A DNA stretch of 64,000 bases from Antricoccus suffuscus (GCF_003003235.1 NZ_PVUE01000009.1:108134-172133); one strand, 5' to 3'; counted from the stretch's first letter, positions 25,945 to 34,475 are shown. Notes: generated by a model from the letters alone, not told the origin. Numbers and translations: made by a program.

Positions 25945-26073
25945 ATCCTAATTCTGAATAGCAGAAGTATATTCTTCTGAGGCCGCCACGCTTTGTCAAA
26001 TGCGCGGGCGCTGGGAGTTCGTCTCGTCGCGGGCGCAGTTGTGTTCAGAAATTTGCAGAGGACGCTTCTGCAA
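25945..26073. promoter_or_regulatory. Divergent control region with TTCTG/CAGAA inverted repeats
   Basis: The gap between the dioxygenase operon and the FMN reductase gene holds TTCTG-AATAG-CAGAA (25952-25966) overlapping CAGAAG-TATATT-CTTCTG (25962-25979), and a further perfect repeat TTGCAGA-N7-TCTGCAA (26053-26073). The first pair lies directly upstream of TAGGAT (minus strand, 25945-25950), the probable -10 box of the dioxygenase operon. A shared regulator, plausibly the IclR protein encoded at 28429, could bind here and control both directions; the assignment is inferred from position. Confidence 0.5.
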
Positions 26074-26142
26074 TACAACGCGATGAGTTAGTGTCGGCGT
26101 GCTGTGTCACAGTCGTAGCCGGATCGGGTGAGGGAAAGTGGG

Positions 26143-26177
26143 CTCAAAGTGAGCAGGGACCTCAAGTGAGCAGGGAC
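26143..26177 (+). repeat. Tandem duplication before the FMN reductase start
   Basis: CTCAAAGTGAGCAGGGAC (26143-26160) is followed directly by the same sequence with one A fewer (26161-26177). Both copies contain GTGAGCAGGGAC, so the duplication also doubles a potential GTG start. Confidence 0.8.
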
Positions 26178-26741
26178 ATGGTGCTGTGCGGCTTGATCGG
26201 GAGCATCCGACGAGATTCGTTCAACCGGAAACTGATGCAGGCCGCCGTCGATCGTGCCCCGACCGGTGTCGATATCCGCGTGGCCGACGTGGTCGGCAAA
26301 CTCCCTCTCTTCAACGAGGATCTCCTCGTTGACGAGCCGTCGATCGTCCTCGAGCTGAAACGGCGCGTGGCGGAGGCTGATGCGTTGCTGATCGCGACGC
26401 CCGAATACAACGGCGGCGTTCCGGGACCGTTGAAGAACGCGCTGGACTGGCTCTCGATACCGCTCGGTCAGTCCGTTCTGCAACACAAGCCCGTGGCCAT
26501 CATCGGTGCCTCGGCGGGCCGACTGGGCACTGCCCGGAGCCAGTTTGAGCTCCGACATACTTTCGTCTTCTCTCGATCGCCGGTTGTGCCGGGGCCCGAG
26601 CTGCTGCTCAGCATGGCCGCGGGCGCGTTTGACGAGGAGTATCGACTGACCGATCCCGTCGCGATCGAACGCCTCGACCAGATCTTCGAGGGCCTTGGAA
26701 GTCTGGTTCGGATGCAACAGCAGGAGGGAGCGATCTTGTGA
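26166..26741 (+). CDS. NAD(P)H-dependent FMN reductase
   Basis: The 191-residue flavodoxin-like protein belongs to the NADPH-dependent FMN reductase (ChrR/SsuE-like) family. The FMN phosphate loop is 'GSIRRDSFNRKLMQAA' (about 10-25), the isoalloxazine-contacting segment is 'ATPEYNGGVPGPLKNALDWL' (about 78-97), and 'GASAGRLGTARSQ' follows. It could supply reduced flavin to a monooxygenase or pass electrons in the aromatic pathway; no flavin monooxygenase gene is nearby. GTG 26166 is preferred; ATG 26178 lies too close to the G-rich segment. It overlaps the next gene by 4 bp (GTGA) and is divergent from the dioxygenase operon. Confidence 0.85.
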   Translation: MSRDMVLCGLIGSIRRDSFNRKLMQAAVDRAPTGVDIRVADVVGKLPLFNEDLLVDEPSIVLELKRRVAEADALLIATPEYNGGVPGPLKNALDWLSIPLGQSVLQHKPVAIIGASAGRLGTARSQFELRHTFVFSRSPVVPGPELLLSMAAGAFDEEYRLTDPVAIERLDQIFEGLGSLVRMQQQEGAIL

Positions 26742-27865
26742 TCGCCAGGACATTTGTCAGCATGGAGTCGCCAGGCGCCAAGCGCGCAGGCGCGGGAGGT
26801 CGCCCCTGCCAGGGGCTCTATTACGCGCCGGAGGGCGAGCGGCCTCGCGTCGCGATGATCGCCACCCATTATCAAATCGACTTCTCTGAGCACTACCTTG
26901 CCGACATGATGGCCGAGCGCGGCATCGGGTTCCTTGGCTGGAACACCCGCTTTCGCGGCTACGAACCGCTGTTCACCCTCGATCACGCGGTGGTCGATAT
27001 CGGGGTTGGCGTCCGTTGGTTGCGCGAGGTCGCCGGCGTCGAGCAGGTCGTGCTGCTTGGTAACTCCGGAGGGGGGTCCCTTATGGCGGCGTACCAGGCG
27101 CAGGCGGTGGAGCCAGTCATCCAGGGAGCGCGCGATCTCGCCCCGGCGCCCGGCCTGGATGATCTCTCGGCCGGTGACGGGTTCGTTTCCGTGGCCGCGC
27201 ACCTGGGCAGGCCGGATGTGCTCACCGCGTGGATGGACGCATCGGTCGTGGACGAGGACGACCCGACGCAGACCGATCCCCAGTTGGACCTGTTCAACCC
27301 GGACAACGGGCCGCCGTTCACCGCCGAATTCGTGGCCCGCTATCGCGCCGCCCAGGTGGAGCGAAACCATCGGATCACGGCCTGGGCCGAGAAGGAACTG
27401 TCCCGGGTTACGGCCGCCGGCTACTTCGACCGTCACTTCTCGGTATCGCGGACCTGGGCGGACCCGCGGATGGTCGACCCCACGCTGGAGCCGACCAACA
27501 GGCCTCCGGGCAGGTGCTATCGGGGGAGCACCGAGGTCGCCAATCGTGGCGACCGCGGGATCGGTGGAGAGACGACTCTTCGGAACTGGCTCAACATGTG
27601 GAGCCTGTCGCAGTCCCAGTGCCGCGCTGAGTCGCATCTCGCCAAGGTGCGCGTCCCCTCGCTGGTCATCAACGCGGATGCCGACTGCGGGGTCTTTCCC
27701 AGTGATGCCGACAGCATCTATGACGCCATCGGTACCAAGGACAAGCGGCGCGTCGACCTGCCTGGTGACCACTACTTCCTCGAACCGGCTGGCGCGCGCG
27801 ACGGTGTAGCCGACTTGATCGCGCAGTGGGTGGCTGAGCATTTCGACACGAACCCGGTTCGCTGA
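26738..27865 (+). CDS. Alpha/beta hydrolase, long form
   Basis: The 375-residue protein is an alpha/beta-hydrolase with nucleophile elbow 'LLGNSGGGSLM' (Ser about 109), a probable acid in 'INADADCGVFPSDAD' and a histidine in 'PGDHYFLEPAG'. Between about residues 130 and 290 there is a large insert containing conserved-looking aromatic and proline-rich segments, which makes it longer than typical 280-residue esterases. It starts at GTG 26738 overlapping the FMN reductase stop. In this setting it may hydrolyse an ester precursor of the aromatic substrate or a ring-cleavage product, but the sequence alone does not show the substrate. Confidence 0.82.
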   Translation: MIARTFVSMESPGAKRAGAGGRPCQGLYYAPEGERPRVAMIATHYQIDFSEHYLADMMAERGIGFLGWNTRFRGYEPLFTLDHAVVDIGVGVRWLREVAGVEQVVLLGNSGGGSLMAAYQAQAVEPVIQGARDLAPAPGLDDLSAGDGFVSVAAHLGRPDVLTAWMDASVVDEDDPTQTDPQLDLFNPDNGPPFTAEFVARYRAAQVERNHRITAWAEKELSRVTAAGYFDRHFSVSRTWADPRMVDPTLEPTNRPPGRCYRGSTEVANRGDRGIGGETTLRNWLNMWSLSQSQCRAESHLAKVRVPSLVINADADCGVFPSDADSIYDAIGTKDKRRVDLPGDHYFLEPAGARDGVADLIAQWVAEHFDTNPVR

Positions 27866-27891
27866 CGTCGCAAGTCTGTAGTGAGGAAGAG

Positions 27892-28329
27892 ATGATGACT
27901 TCGCAACTGCAACTCGTCGATCTGTGTGCGATCACGATTGAACGCGGCCCGCGATACGACACCGGCCCGGGCCCTCTCGGGCGGCGGGTATCGGCTGAAG
28001 CCGCGTCCGTAGTGGTGACCGGAGAACGGCTCAGCGGCCAGCTCGCCGGTGTAGCCGCGGCTGACTGGGCAACGACAGCAGACGATGGCCTGACACTTGT
28101 CGATTCCCGTATGACGATAGGGACGCACGATGGTGCGCTCATCTTGATCACATACACGGGCCGCATCAATGACATCAGCAAATTTCCGGCCGAACCCGTG
28201 TATGTATCGCTCAATTTTGCGACCGGAGATCCTCGATATCGATGGCTGGTCGGTATCCAAGCGGTGGCGAAGGGATCAATGAGTTCGGACGGCAATTCGC
28301 TCGAATATCTGGTCTACGAACTGCGTTAG
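27892..28329 (+). CDS. DUF3237-family protein
   Basis: The 145-residue protein is a DUF3237 beta-barrel-type protein, recognisable from 'SAEAASVVVTGERLSGQLAG', 'ADGLTLVDSRMTIGTHDGALI' (inexact) and 'YTGR', and the C-terminal 'YLVYEL'. Family function is not established; members often sit in aromatic or steroid degradation clusters. AGGAAG precedes the doubled ATG at 27892 and 27895; either could be used. It follows the hydrolase gene by 26 bp and is probably the third gene of that transcript. Confidence 0.8.
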   Translation: MMTSQLQLVDLCAITIERGPRYDTGPGPLGRRVSAEAASVVVTGERLSGQLAGVAAADWATTADDGLTLVDSRMTIGTHDGALILITYTGRINDISKFPAEPVYVSLNFATGDPRYRWLVGIQAVAKGSMSSDGNSLEYLVYELR

Positions 28330-28416
28330 GCGTCGGCGCGACGTAACGGTGAACCGTGATCGCTGTGGGGCTGTGGCTTGAGAATGATCGCCGGCATTGA
28401 CCAGGGACCGCGACGA

Positions 28417-28422
28417 TAGAGT
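28417..28422 (+). promoter_or_regulatory. Leaderless -10 box TAGAGT
   Basis: TAGAGT ends exactly six bases before ATG 28429 of the IclR gene and no Shine-Dalgarno sequence is present, which supports both this start and a leaderless transcript. Confidence 0.55.
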
Positions 28423-28428
28423 GTGCGC

Positions 28429-29208
28429 ATGGCAGTGAAGAAGGCAGGTGGCGCCGGTCGTCCGCAGTACCCGATCGAGTCAGTCGACAACGCGTTGCGG
28501 ATCCTGCTCTTGTTCGAGGAGCGGAAGACTCTGCGGCTCACGGAGGTCAGCGAATTTCTCGGTGTGGCATCGTCGACCGCGCACCGGCTGCTGGCGATGC
28601 TGGAGTATCGGGGCTTCGTGCGGCATGCGGACGGATCGCGGGGCTACGAGCCCGGTCCAGCGCTGACGAACATCGCGTTCTCGGTGTTGCGTCGTATCGA
28701 TGTCCGCGCCCGCCTGCATCCATTCCTGGAACGCCTGTCCGCCAGCCTGGGTGAGACCGCGCACCTGGCGAGGTTGGACGGAGCGTCGGTGACCTTCGTC
28801 GACTCCGTGGAGAGCCCCCGCGCCGTCCGGGTCGGATCCCGTTTGGGTGTCTCGATGCCGGCGCACTGCACCTCGTCGGGCAAGTCCCTGCTTGCCACTC
28901 TCGAGGACGACGCGTTGCATTCGCTATATCCGGACGAGGAGTTGGTGGGCCTGACGGCGCAGTCGCTCACGTCTCGGACGGAGCTATTGCGCCAGATTGC
29001 GCGGGTGCGCAAGAACGGCTATGCCGCCAGCATGGAAGAAAGCGAAGAAGGAGTGGCCTCGGTCGCGGTGGCGCTGGGCGAGTTTGGCGCCGCTCGCTAC
29101 GCGCTGAACGTATCGTGCCCCAAACCGCGAATGTCCCCCCAGACCCGCTCTGAGATCGCTGAGGAACTACACAGTGTCGCGACCGAGGTGGCGTCGTTCT
29201 TTCTCTGA
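28429..29208 (+). CDS. IclR-family transcriptional regulator
   Basis: The 259-residue protein has an N-terminal winged helix (about 12-75, with 'VSEFLGVASSTAHRLLAMLEYRGFV' as the helix-turn-helix) and a C-terminal IclR effector domain (about 85-255, including 'SMPAHCTSSGKSLLA', the segment lining the ligand pocket, and 'GVASVAVALGEFGAARYALNV'). IclR proteins commonly control aromatic-acid pathways. It follows the hydrolase/DUF3237 genes on the same strand with its own promoter and is the best candidate for regulating the divergent operons at 26 kb. The stop codon lies within a 15-bp-period tandem repeat. Confidence 0.9.
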   Translation: MAVKKAGGAGRPQYPIESVDNALRILLLFEERKTLRLTEVSEFLGVASSTAHRLLAMLEYRGFVRHADGSRGYEPGPALTNIAFSVLRRIDVRARLHPFLERLSASLGETAHLARLDGASVTFVDSVESPRAVRVGSRLGVSMPAHCTSSGKSLLATLEDDALHSLYPDEELVGLTAQSLTSRTELLRQIARVRKNGYAASMEESEEGVASVAVALGEFGAARYALNVSCPKPRMSPQTRSEIAEELHSVATEVASFFL

Positions 29209-29229
29209 GCGGATTTCCTCTGAGCGGAT
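29203..29229 (+). repeat. 15-bp-period tandem repeat over the IclR stop codon
   Basis: CTCTGAGCGGAT occurs at 29203-29214 and again at 29218-29229, separated by TTC. The first copy contains the TGA stop of the IclR gene. Confidence 0.8.
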
Positions 29230-29260
29230 CAGTGTTGAGGCCTAGAAGCCGGTGCCCGTC

Positions 29261-29635
29261 TTACGTGAGTGCCGCCGTCAACTGTCCGCGATCGAAGTAC
29301 TCCTCGATGCGACGTACTTTGCCCTCGTCGACATAGACGCGCAGGATCGCGGGTATGACCGCCTTCTTGCCATTCCGGGAGGCGTGGATGACGTGTTGTC
29401 GTAGGAAGCCTCCAGCAATGGCCACGCACCGGGCGTCGGCGTAGTCGAAACTGTCGTAGCGCCGAGGAATGCTGCCCAGGGTCTCGAGGTTTTCTTCCTT
29501 GTTTTGCTCGTGTTCCTCGTAGTTGTGCCAGACCGCGACGTCGTCGTGGTACAGCGTCTTGAGGGTTTCGATGTCGCCGGCAGACACAACCGCGAAGAAC
29601 TTGTCGGCGAAGGCGAGCATTTCCTGCTCGTTCAT
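29261..29635 (-). CDS. NTF2-like (SnoaL/DUF4440-type) protein
   Basis: The 124-residue protein has the cone-shaped NTF2-like fold, seen in 'FADKFFAVVSAGDIETLKTLYHDD', 'VAVWHNYEEHEQNK', and the C-terminal 'GKVRRIEEYFDRGQL'. Such proteins are isomerases, hydratases or dehydrases of small hydrophobic substrates, or only bind them; no certain catalytic residue can be assigned, though an acidic pair in the pocket is likely. The start ATG overlaps the VOC gene's stop (ATGA), so the two form a pair, possibly acting on the same intermediate. Confidence 0.8.
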   Translation of the reverse strand: MNEQEMLAFADKFFAVVSAGDIETLKTLYHDDVAVWHNYEEHEQNKEENLETLGSIPRRYDSFDYADARCVAIAGGFLRQHVIHASRNGKKAVIPAILRVYVDEGKVRRIEEYFDRGQLTAALT

Positions 29636-30216
29636 GCGCTCACCGCGGAGTTGGCAAGAACGCCGTCCTTGGTCATCGGCGCCGAGTTCACGTCGTCCGG
29701 TCGCAGCGCGCGTGTCCAGGCCGCGAACTCGAGCAAGATTCCGTCAGGATCGAAGAAGTAGATCGACCTGACGAACGTGCCCTCATGCACTTCCGGTGAG
29801 GCACCGCGCTCACTGTCGTCGTGGTTCAGCACCGGTCCGGTGACGACGCCCTTGGCCCGAAGTTTCTCGGCGTACTCGTCGAACTTCTCCAACGGCACCT
29901 TGAACGCTACGTGGTTCATCGAACCGTGCGCGGTTGCGATGTCGCCGCCAACGCCTGGCAGCACGGCGGACGAGGCAACGCCGGGAGCCTTGGCCGGTGC
30001 GTTCTTGAACCAGAAGAACGCCAGGTACTGGTCGCCGCCCATGTGGAAGAAGAAATGCTGGCCCATGCCACCCGGCAGGGTGATCGTCTTGCTGAGCTTC
30101 ATGCCCAGCACGTTGGTGTAGAAGTCAACGGTCCGTTCCATGTCTTCGCACACCACTGCCAGGTGACAGACACCTTGAAGGTCGAACTCCGTATTGGTCA
30201 TCGCGGTATTGGTCAT
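29632..30216 (-). CDS. VOC-family (extradiol-dioxygenase-like) protein
   Basis: The 194-residue protein contains two beta-alpha-beta-beta-beta modules of the vicinal oxygen chelate superfamily. Metal ligands are in place: His in 'GVCHLAVVCED', His in 'SMNHVAFKVP' and Glu in 'GILLEFAAWT'. This 2-His-1-carboxylate set fits a metal-dependent ring-cleaving dioxygenase or another VOC enzyme such as an isomerase or lyase. AGGAGGGG stands five bases before ATG 30216; a 15-bp duplication gives a second ATG five codons later ('MTNTAMTNT'). It may cleave the ring made by the dioxygenase operon, but it is 4 kb away and the operon type predicts protocatechuate, normally cut elsewhere. Confidence 0.85.
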   Translation of the reverse strand: MTNTAMTNTEFDLQGVCHLAVVCEDMERTVDFYTNVLGMKLSKTITLPGGMGQHFFFHMGGDQYLAFFWFKNAPAKAPGVASSAVLPGVGGDIATAHGSMNHVAFKVPLEKFDEYAEKLRAKGVVTGPVLNHDDSERGASPEVHEGTFVRSIYFFDPDGILLEFAAWTRALRPDDVNSAPMTKDGVLANSAVSA

Positions 30217-30220
30217 CGCG
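30191..30220. repeat. 15-bp tandem duplication at the VOC gene start
   Basis: GTATTGGTCATCGCG occurs twice in direct succession (30191-30205 and 30206-30220). It doubles the start codon and the first five codons of the VOC gene. Confidence 0.85.
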
Positions 30221-30325
30221 CCCCTCCTGGGAAGTATGGATGCCCATCACGGTAATGGAATGACATTCTGGTGTAAAGAAAACCGCTCTGCCATGTGCGT
30301 GCTGGCGGAGAGCTCGGCGTGCTCG

Positions 30326-30955
30326 CTAGCGGAGGAGCCCGAGGTCCCGGGCTTTGGATACCGCAGCGGTCCGGCTGTCGACATCGAGCTTGGTGAAGAT
30401 GTGCACGAGATGCGACTTCACCGTCGCCTCCGAGACGAACAGCTGCTTTGAGATGGCCTTGTTTGGCTTGCCGGAGGCGACGAGCGATAAGACCTCCAGC
30501 TCGCGCCCGCTGAGCTCGGGCCGGCCGGAGCGCAGCCGGTTCATCAGCCGGCTGGCGACCGGCGGCGCGAGTACGGTTTCGCCACGCGCGGCGGCGTGCA
30601 CGGCGTCGACGAGCTGTTGCGTCGGCGCGTCCTTGAGCAGGTAGCCGCTCGCGCCGGCCTCGACGGCACGCAGAATGTCGGCGTCGGTGTCGTACGTCGT
30701 GAGGATCAGGACGTGCGGCGGCGACTCCAACGCGCCGATGCGTTTGGTCGCCTCGACGCCGTCGACGCCGTCACCCATCTGCAGGTCCATCAGCACGACG
30801 TCGGGTGCGAGGGAGCGCACGAGCGCGACACCTTCGACGCCCCCGGACGCCTCACCGACCACGTCGATGCCGTCGCTGGAGCTGAGCAAAGCGCGCAGCC
30901 CGGCGCGTACGACCGGATGATCGTCGACCAGCAGCACCGTCACCGTTTTGGTCAT
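30326..30955 (-). CDS. NarL/LuxR-type response regulator
   Basis: The 209-residue protein has a receiver domain with acidic pocket Asp11-Asp12, phosphorylated Asp57 in 'VVLMDLQM' and Lys108 in 'YLLKDA', followed by a LuxR helix-turn-helix (about 146-205, 'LSGRELEVLSLVASGKPNKAISKQL'). The start overlaps the histidine kinase stop by four bases. It is the last gene of an MMPL-kinase-regulator operon. Likely targets are its own operon and the divergent ABC exporter at 34604. Confidence 0.93.
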   Translation of the reverse strand: MTKTVTVLLVDDHPVVRAGLRALLSSSDGIDVVGEASGGVEGVALVRSLAPDVVLMDLQMGDGVDGVEATKRIGALESPPHVLILTTYDTDADILRAVEAGASGYLLKDAPTQQLVDAVHAAARGETVLAPPVASRLMNRLRSGRPELSGRELEVLSLVASGKPNKAISKQLFVSEATVKSHLVHIFTKLDVDSRTAAVSKARDLGLLR

Positions 30956-32190
30956 GTGTGCTCCTCACTCGTGGCTACGTGCAACGGTATCCGCGCGGCC
31001 ACCGCCGTACCGTCTCCGGGCGCGGACTCGACATCGAACGTGCCGCCGAGCGCGACGAGCCGCTCACGCATCGCGCGTAACCCGAACCCGGAACCGGCAG
31101 TGGGCGACGGCGCACGTTCCTCGTTGGCCGCGTCGAAACCCCGACCGTCGTCGACGATGTCGAGGACCACCGCGTCGGAGTCATAGGTGAGCGTCACACC
31201 CACGCGACGTGCCGCCGAATGCTGGCGCACGTTGGCCAATGCCGACTGTGCGACCCGCAGCAACGCGACCTCACTCACCGAGCGCAGCGGCACCGGCGTA
31301 CCGGCGACGTTGACCGCCCCCTCGATGCCGGTCTGCTCACCCAACCGGTCGACGAGCCGGGTCAGCGCGGCGACCAGCGGAGCGTCATCGAGCGCGGCTG
31401 GGGCGAGCGCGTGTACGACGCGGCGCGCCTCCTCGAGGTTGTCGCGCGCGGTGGTCTCGATCTGGGTGAAGAGCCGACGTTCGGTGAGGTCATCGGCCTG
31501 GGCTATTCCGGCCCGCGAGAGCAGCAGCACCGACGAGAATCCTTGCGCGAGGGTGTCGTGGATCTCGCGGGCGAGGCGGGCGCGTTCGGCCAGTACGCCG
31601 GCTTGCCGTTGTGCTCCGGCGAGCTCGTCGCTGGTGTGTAGGAGATCGTCCTGCACTTGCATCAACTCATTGACAAGTTGCTGCCGCGCGTGACTCTCGC
31701 TGGTCAATCGGCTGTAGGCAAGCCCGAACCCAATGGCAACGGCGGCGCCGAAGATCGGTCCGAGGATCTGCGCCGCCACGTTGTTCGGTGCCTGAGTAAC
31801 TTGTACGACGATGACGACCGCGGTCAGCAGCGCGATGAGCGGCACGGCGGCACGAGTGGGCAATAAGTGCAGACACAGCAGGAATATCGCGAACACAACC
31901 CACGAGAAGTCAACGCTCAGGAAGATCAGGAGGAGCCAGCCCAGCGCCAGTACGCCGAGCCAGACGGCCGCTCCCGTTATTGTCGGCCAGCGCCGCGCGA
32001 TCCATATACCGGCGACGTACCACAGCGCGAGAAGTATCGCGCCCGTGATGACCCATCCGGCGTGATCGGTCTGGGCGCCACGGATTGCGCCCAGCAACAA
32101 CAAGGTGCCGAACAATACGTGCTGGCCAATCTGCATGGCGCGCAGCACCGGTGACGGATCGGTGCTGTGCGAGAGGTCGATACTAGGCAT
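30952..32190 (-). CDS. Sensor histidine kinase, NarL/DesK type
   Basis: The 412-residue kinase has five or six membrane helices in the first 160 residues and no large extracellular sensor, a linker coiled coil, a HisKA_3 domain with phospho-accepting His211 in 'REIHDTLAQGF', and an HATPase_c domain with 'ALANVRQHSAARR' (N box), 'IVDDGRGFD' (G1) and 'GSGFGLRAMRERL' (G2). The short-loop topology fits sensing of membrane or membrane-bound stress such as lipids or peptide antibiotics. It is coupled to the response regulator (ATGA) and overlaps the MMPL gene by eight bases. Confidence 0.92.
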   Translation of the reverse strand: MPSIDLSHSTDPSPVLRAMQIGQHVLFGTLLLLGAIRGAQTDHAGWVITGAILLALWYVAGIWIARRWPTITGAAVWLGVLALGWLLLIFLSVDFSWVVFAIFLLCLHLLPTRAAVPLIALLTAVVIVVQVTQAPNNVAAQILGPIFGAAVAIGFGLAYSRLTSESHARQQLVNELMQVQDDLLHTSDELAGAQRQAGVLAERARLAREIHDTLAQGFSSVLLLSRAGIAQADDLTERRLFTQIETTARDNLEEARRVVHALAPAALDDAPLVAALTRLVDRLGEQTGIEGAVNVAGTPVPLRSVSEVALLRVAQSALANVRQHSAARRVGVTLTYDSDAVVLDIVDDGRGFDAANEERAPSPTAGSGFGLRAMRERLVALGGTFDVESAPGDGTAVAARIPLHVATSEEHT

Positions 32191-34375
32191 CCGCTTCCGC
32201 TCGTAGGTGTTTGGGCGTGATCTTGGAAAGGTGCGAGGGCCACCATGTGAAGCGGCCGAGGTCGATCGCCAACGCCGGGACGAGAAGAGTGCGCACGACC
32301 AGAGTGTCGAGCAGTACGCCGACCGGCACGATAAACGCGATCTGGACCATGAAAAGGATCGGGATCACGTTGAGCGCAGCGAACGTCGCGGCCAGCACGA
32401 TTCCGGCGCTCGTGATCACCCCGCCGGTCAGGGTGAGTGCACGAGTGACCCCGGTCGTCGGTCCGTGCGCCGTGACTTCCTCACGGGCGCGCGACATCAA
32501 GAAGATCGAGTAGTCCACGCCGAGCGCGACCAGGAACACGAACGCCATCAGGGGTACGGCGGGGTCAGAGCCGGGGTAGTCGAAGACGTGGTTGAACAAC
32601 AGCGCCGACAGGCCGAGAGCCGTGCCGAAGGACAGGACGGTCGCGATCACCAGCATCAGCGGAGCGATGATCGAGCGTAGGAGAAGGATGAGGACGAGCA
32701 GTACGACGAGCAGGATGACCGGCACTATGGTCCGCAGGTCGTGCGTCGAGGCCGCGATGGTGTCCACCCGCAGCGCCTCCGTGCCACCGACCAGGATCTT
32801 GCCCGGTGCGATGGGATGCACGGCGTCGCGCACGGCTGTTACGGCGCCGGTCGCGTCGTCGGGGTTGCGAGGGATGGCGTTGACGATGACGTTGCCGTCG
32901 ACCTCGTTGTCTAGCACAGTCGCCTTTTCGATCCCCTGAGCGTTTCCCGCGGCGGCCGCGACCGCCGCGGCCTTGTCTGCCGGACTGAGGATTTGGATCG
33001 GCGAACCAGCGCCGGCATCAAACTTCGTGTCCAGCACGTGCTGCCCAGCCACCGAGTCGACATCGGACAGGAACGTCGCGGCAGTCGTCGTACCGGACGC
33101 CTTGAAGGACGGTACGGCGATGCAAAACCCTGCGAGGATGATCGCGACGACAACCCAGATGCGGCGGGGCCGGCGTCGTACGAACCCGCTTATCCGGGAC
33201 CACATGCCGGTGCTGACCTGATCTTCCTCAGTGCGCTGATGGTCCGTCTGCAAGTGTGGCACCCTCGGCCAGAAGATCCAGCGACCCAATAAGAGCAGCG
33301 CCGGCAGGAGGGTCATCGCGCCGATAAACGCGCAGCCGATTCCGATCGCGCCAACCGGTCCGAGTCCCTGATTTGAACGCAGATCGGACAGTAATAAGCA
33401 CAGCAGCCCGGCGATGACGGTGACCGCGGATGCGGCGATCGGAGCCAGGCACGCTCGCCATGCCCGCATCATCGCTTGGACCGTCGATGGGGTGCGTTGC
33501 AGCTCTTCTCGGAATCGTGAGACCAGCAACAGCCCGTAATCGGTGGCTGCGCCGATCACCAAAATAAACAAGATTCCCTGAGACTGACCATTGACCGCGA
33601 TGACGTCGCTCTTCGCCAGGAGGTAGACGACTCCACCGCCGAGCGCCAGAGCGCACATGGCGCTGAGCAGCACGATGATGGGCACGGCGATGGCGCGGTA
33701 GACGATCAGCAGGATGAGCAGTACGGCGAGCAGCGCGACGAGGAGCAATACGCCGTCGATCCCGGCGAATGCCGCACCGATATCCGCGCCATACCCGGCG
33801 GGACCCGTCAGGTGCACCGTCGCCCCCGGGACGGAGGTCTTAGTGTCCGCGCGGATTGCCTCAACGATGCTGGACAGATTGGAAATGCCTTGTGCGTCGC
33901 TCGCGTTGGCCTTGGCGCTGTCGAGCGGGATCACGACCATGACGCCCGACTTGTCTTTCGCGGGCAGCACAACCGACACTTGGCCCTTGGCGAGATAGTC
34001 CTGCAGCGGGGTCTTCCCGACCGTTACCTTGTCGATCAGGGCCGCGGCGTACGCCGACCCAGGCGGTCCGTTCTGCTGATCGGGCTGGCTGGGTTGAGCG
34101 GGCTGGCCGCCGAACGCGTCGTCGTACACCCCGCTGCCCGAGATGATCAGGAACGCGGGGACCGTCTTGGCGTCGCTGAACTTCGCGAACTCGGCATTAG
34201 CCTTTACCGACTCCGCGGACTTGGGGAGAAAGGTCGCCTGGTCGTTGCTGACCACCGAGGCCAGCTTGCCGATGGCCGGGCCGCCGAACGCCGCGATGGC
34301 CAACCACACGGCTACGACGAGGACGACGATGATCCCGCGCCGCGCTCCGGCAGCGGCTCGAAGTCCGGTGGTCAT
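32183..34375 (-). CDS. MMPL-family RND exporter
   Basis: The 730-residue protein has the RND/MMPL layout: one helix, an extracytoplasmic loop of about 145 residues, five helices, then the same pattern again. The two helix-4 regions contain the proton-relay type segments 'GAATDYGLLLVSRFREEL' and 'ALGVDYSIFLMSRAREEV', each with the Asp-Tyr pair typical of MMPL proteins. It would export a lipid or hydrophobic compound from the cytoplasmic membrane. ATG 34375 has GGGAAGG upstream; the longer reading is not supported. It is the first gene of the operon with the two-component system, a pairing that suggests the kinase monitors the exporter's substrate. Confidence 0.92.
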   Translation of the reverse strand: MTTGLRAAAGARRGIIVVLVVAVWLAIAAFGGPAIGKLASVVSNDQATFLPKSAESVKANAEFAKFSDAKTVPAFLIISGSGVYDDAFGGQPAQPSQPDQQNGPPGSAYAAALIDKVTVGKTPLQDYLAKGQVSVVLPAKDKSGVMVVIPLDSAKANASDAQGISNLSSIVEAIRADTKTSVPGATVHLTGPAGYGADIGAAFAGIDGVLLLVALLAVLLILLIVYRAIAVPIIVLLSAMCALALGGGVVYLLAKSDVIAVNGQSQGILFILVIGAATDYGLLLVSRFREELQRTPSTVQAMMRAWRACLAPIAASAVTVIAGLLCLLLSDLRSNQGLGPVGAIGIGCAFIGAMTLLPALLLLGRWIFWPRVPHLQTDHQRTEEDQVSTGMWSRISGFVRRRPRRIWVVVAIILAGFCIAVPSFKASGTTTAATFLSDVDSVAGQHVLDTKFDAGAGSPIQILSPADKAAAVAAAAGNAQGIEKATVLDNEVDGNVIVNAIPRNPDDATGAVTAVRDAVHPIAPGKILVGGTEALRVDTIAASTHDLRTIVPVILLVVLLVLILLLRSIIAPLMLVIATVLSFGTALGLSALLFNHVFDYPGSDPAVPLMAFVFLVALGVDYSIFLMSRAREEVTAHGPTTGVTRALTLTGGVITSAGIVLAATFAALNVIPILFMVQIAFIVPVGVLLDTLVVRTLLVPALAIDLGRFTWWPSHLSKITPKHLRAEADA

Positions 34376-34442
34376 GACGATGCCTTCCCGATGAGTGCGA
34401 GCGTCGGGCAATGCGCAGACGTCGCAGACCACCCAACCTGAA

Positions 34443-34475
34443 AATCAATCCTGGCACATCAACCTTTCGATTGAT
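34443..34475. promoter_or_regulatory. Inverted repeat between MMPL and ABC genes
   Basis: ATCAAT (34444-34449) and ATTGAT (34470-34475) form an inverted repeat in the divergent promoter region. It is a candidate site for the response regulator, on position alone. Confidence 0.25.

Noticed and set aside
24646..25980. 444-codon plus-strand frame opposite the dioxygenase alpha gene
   Set aside because: The Rieske subunit on the minus strand is unmistakable; the opposite frame has the Val/Gly-rich composition of an antisense shadow.
26468..27841. 457-codon minus-strand frame opposite the hydrolase
   Set aside because: The sense strand encodes a recognisable alpha/beta hydrolase and FMN reductase; the antisense translation is Arg/His-rich and matches nothing.
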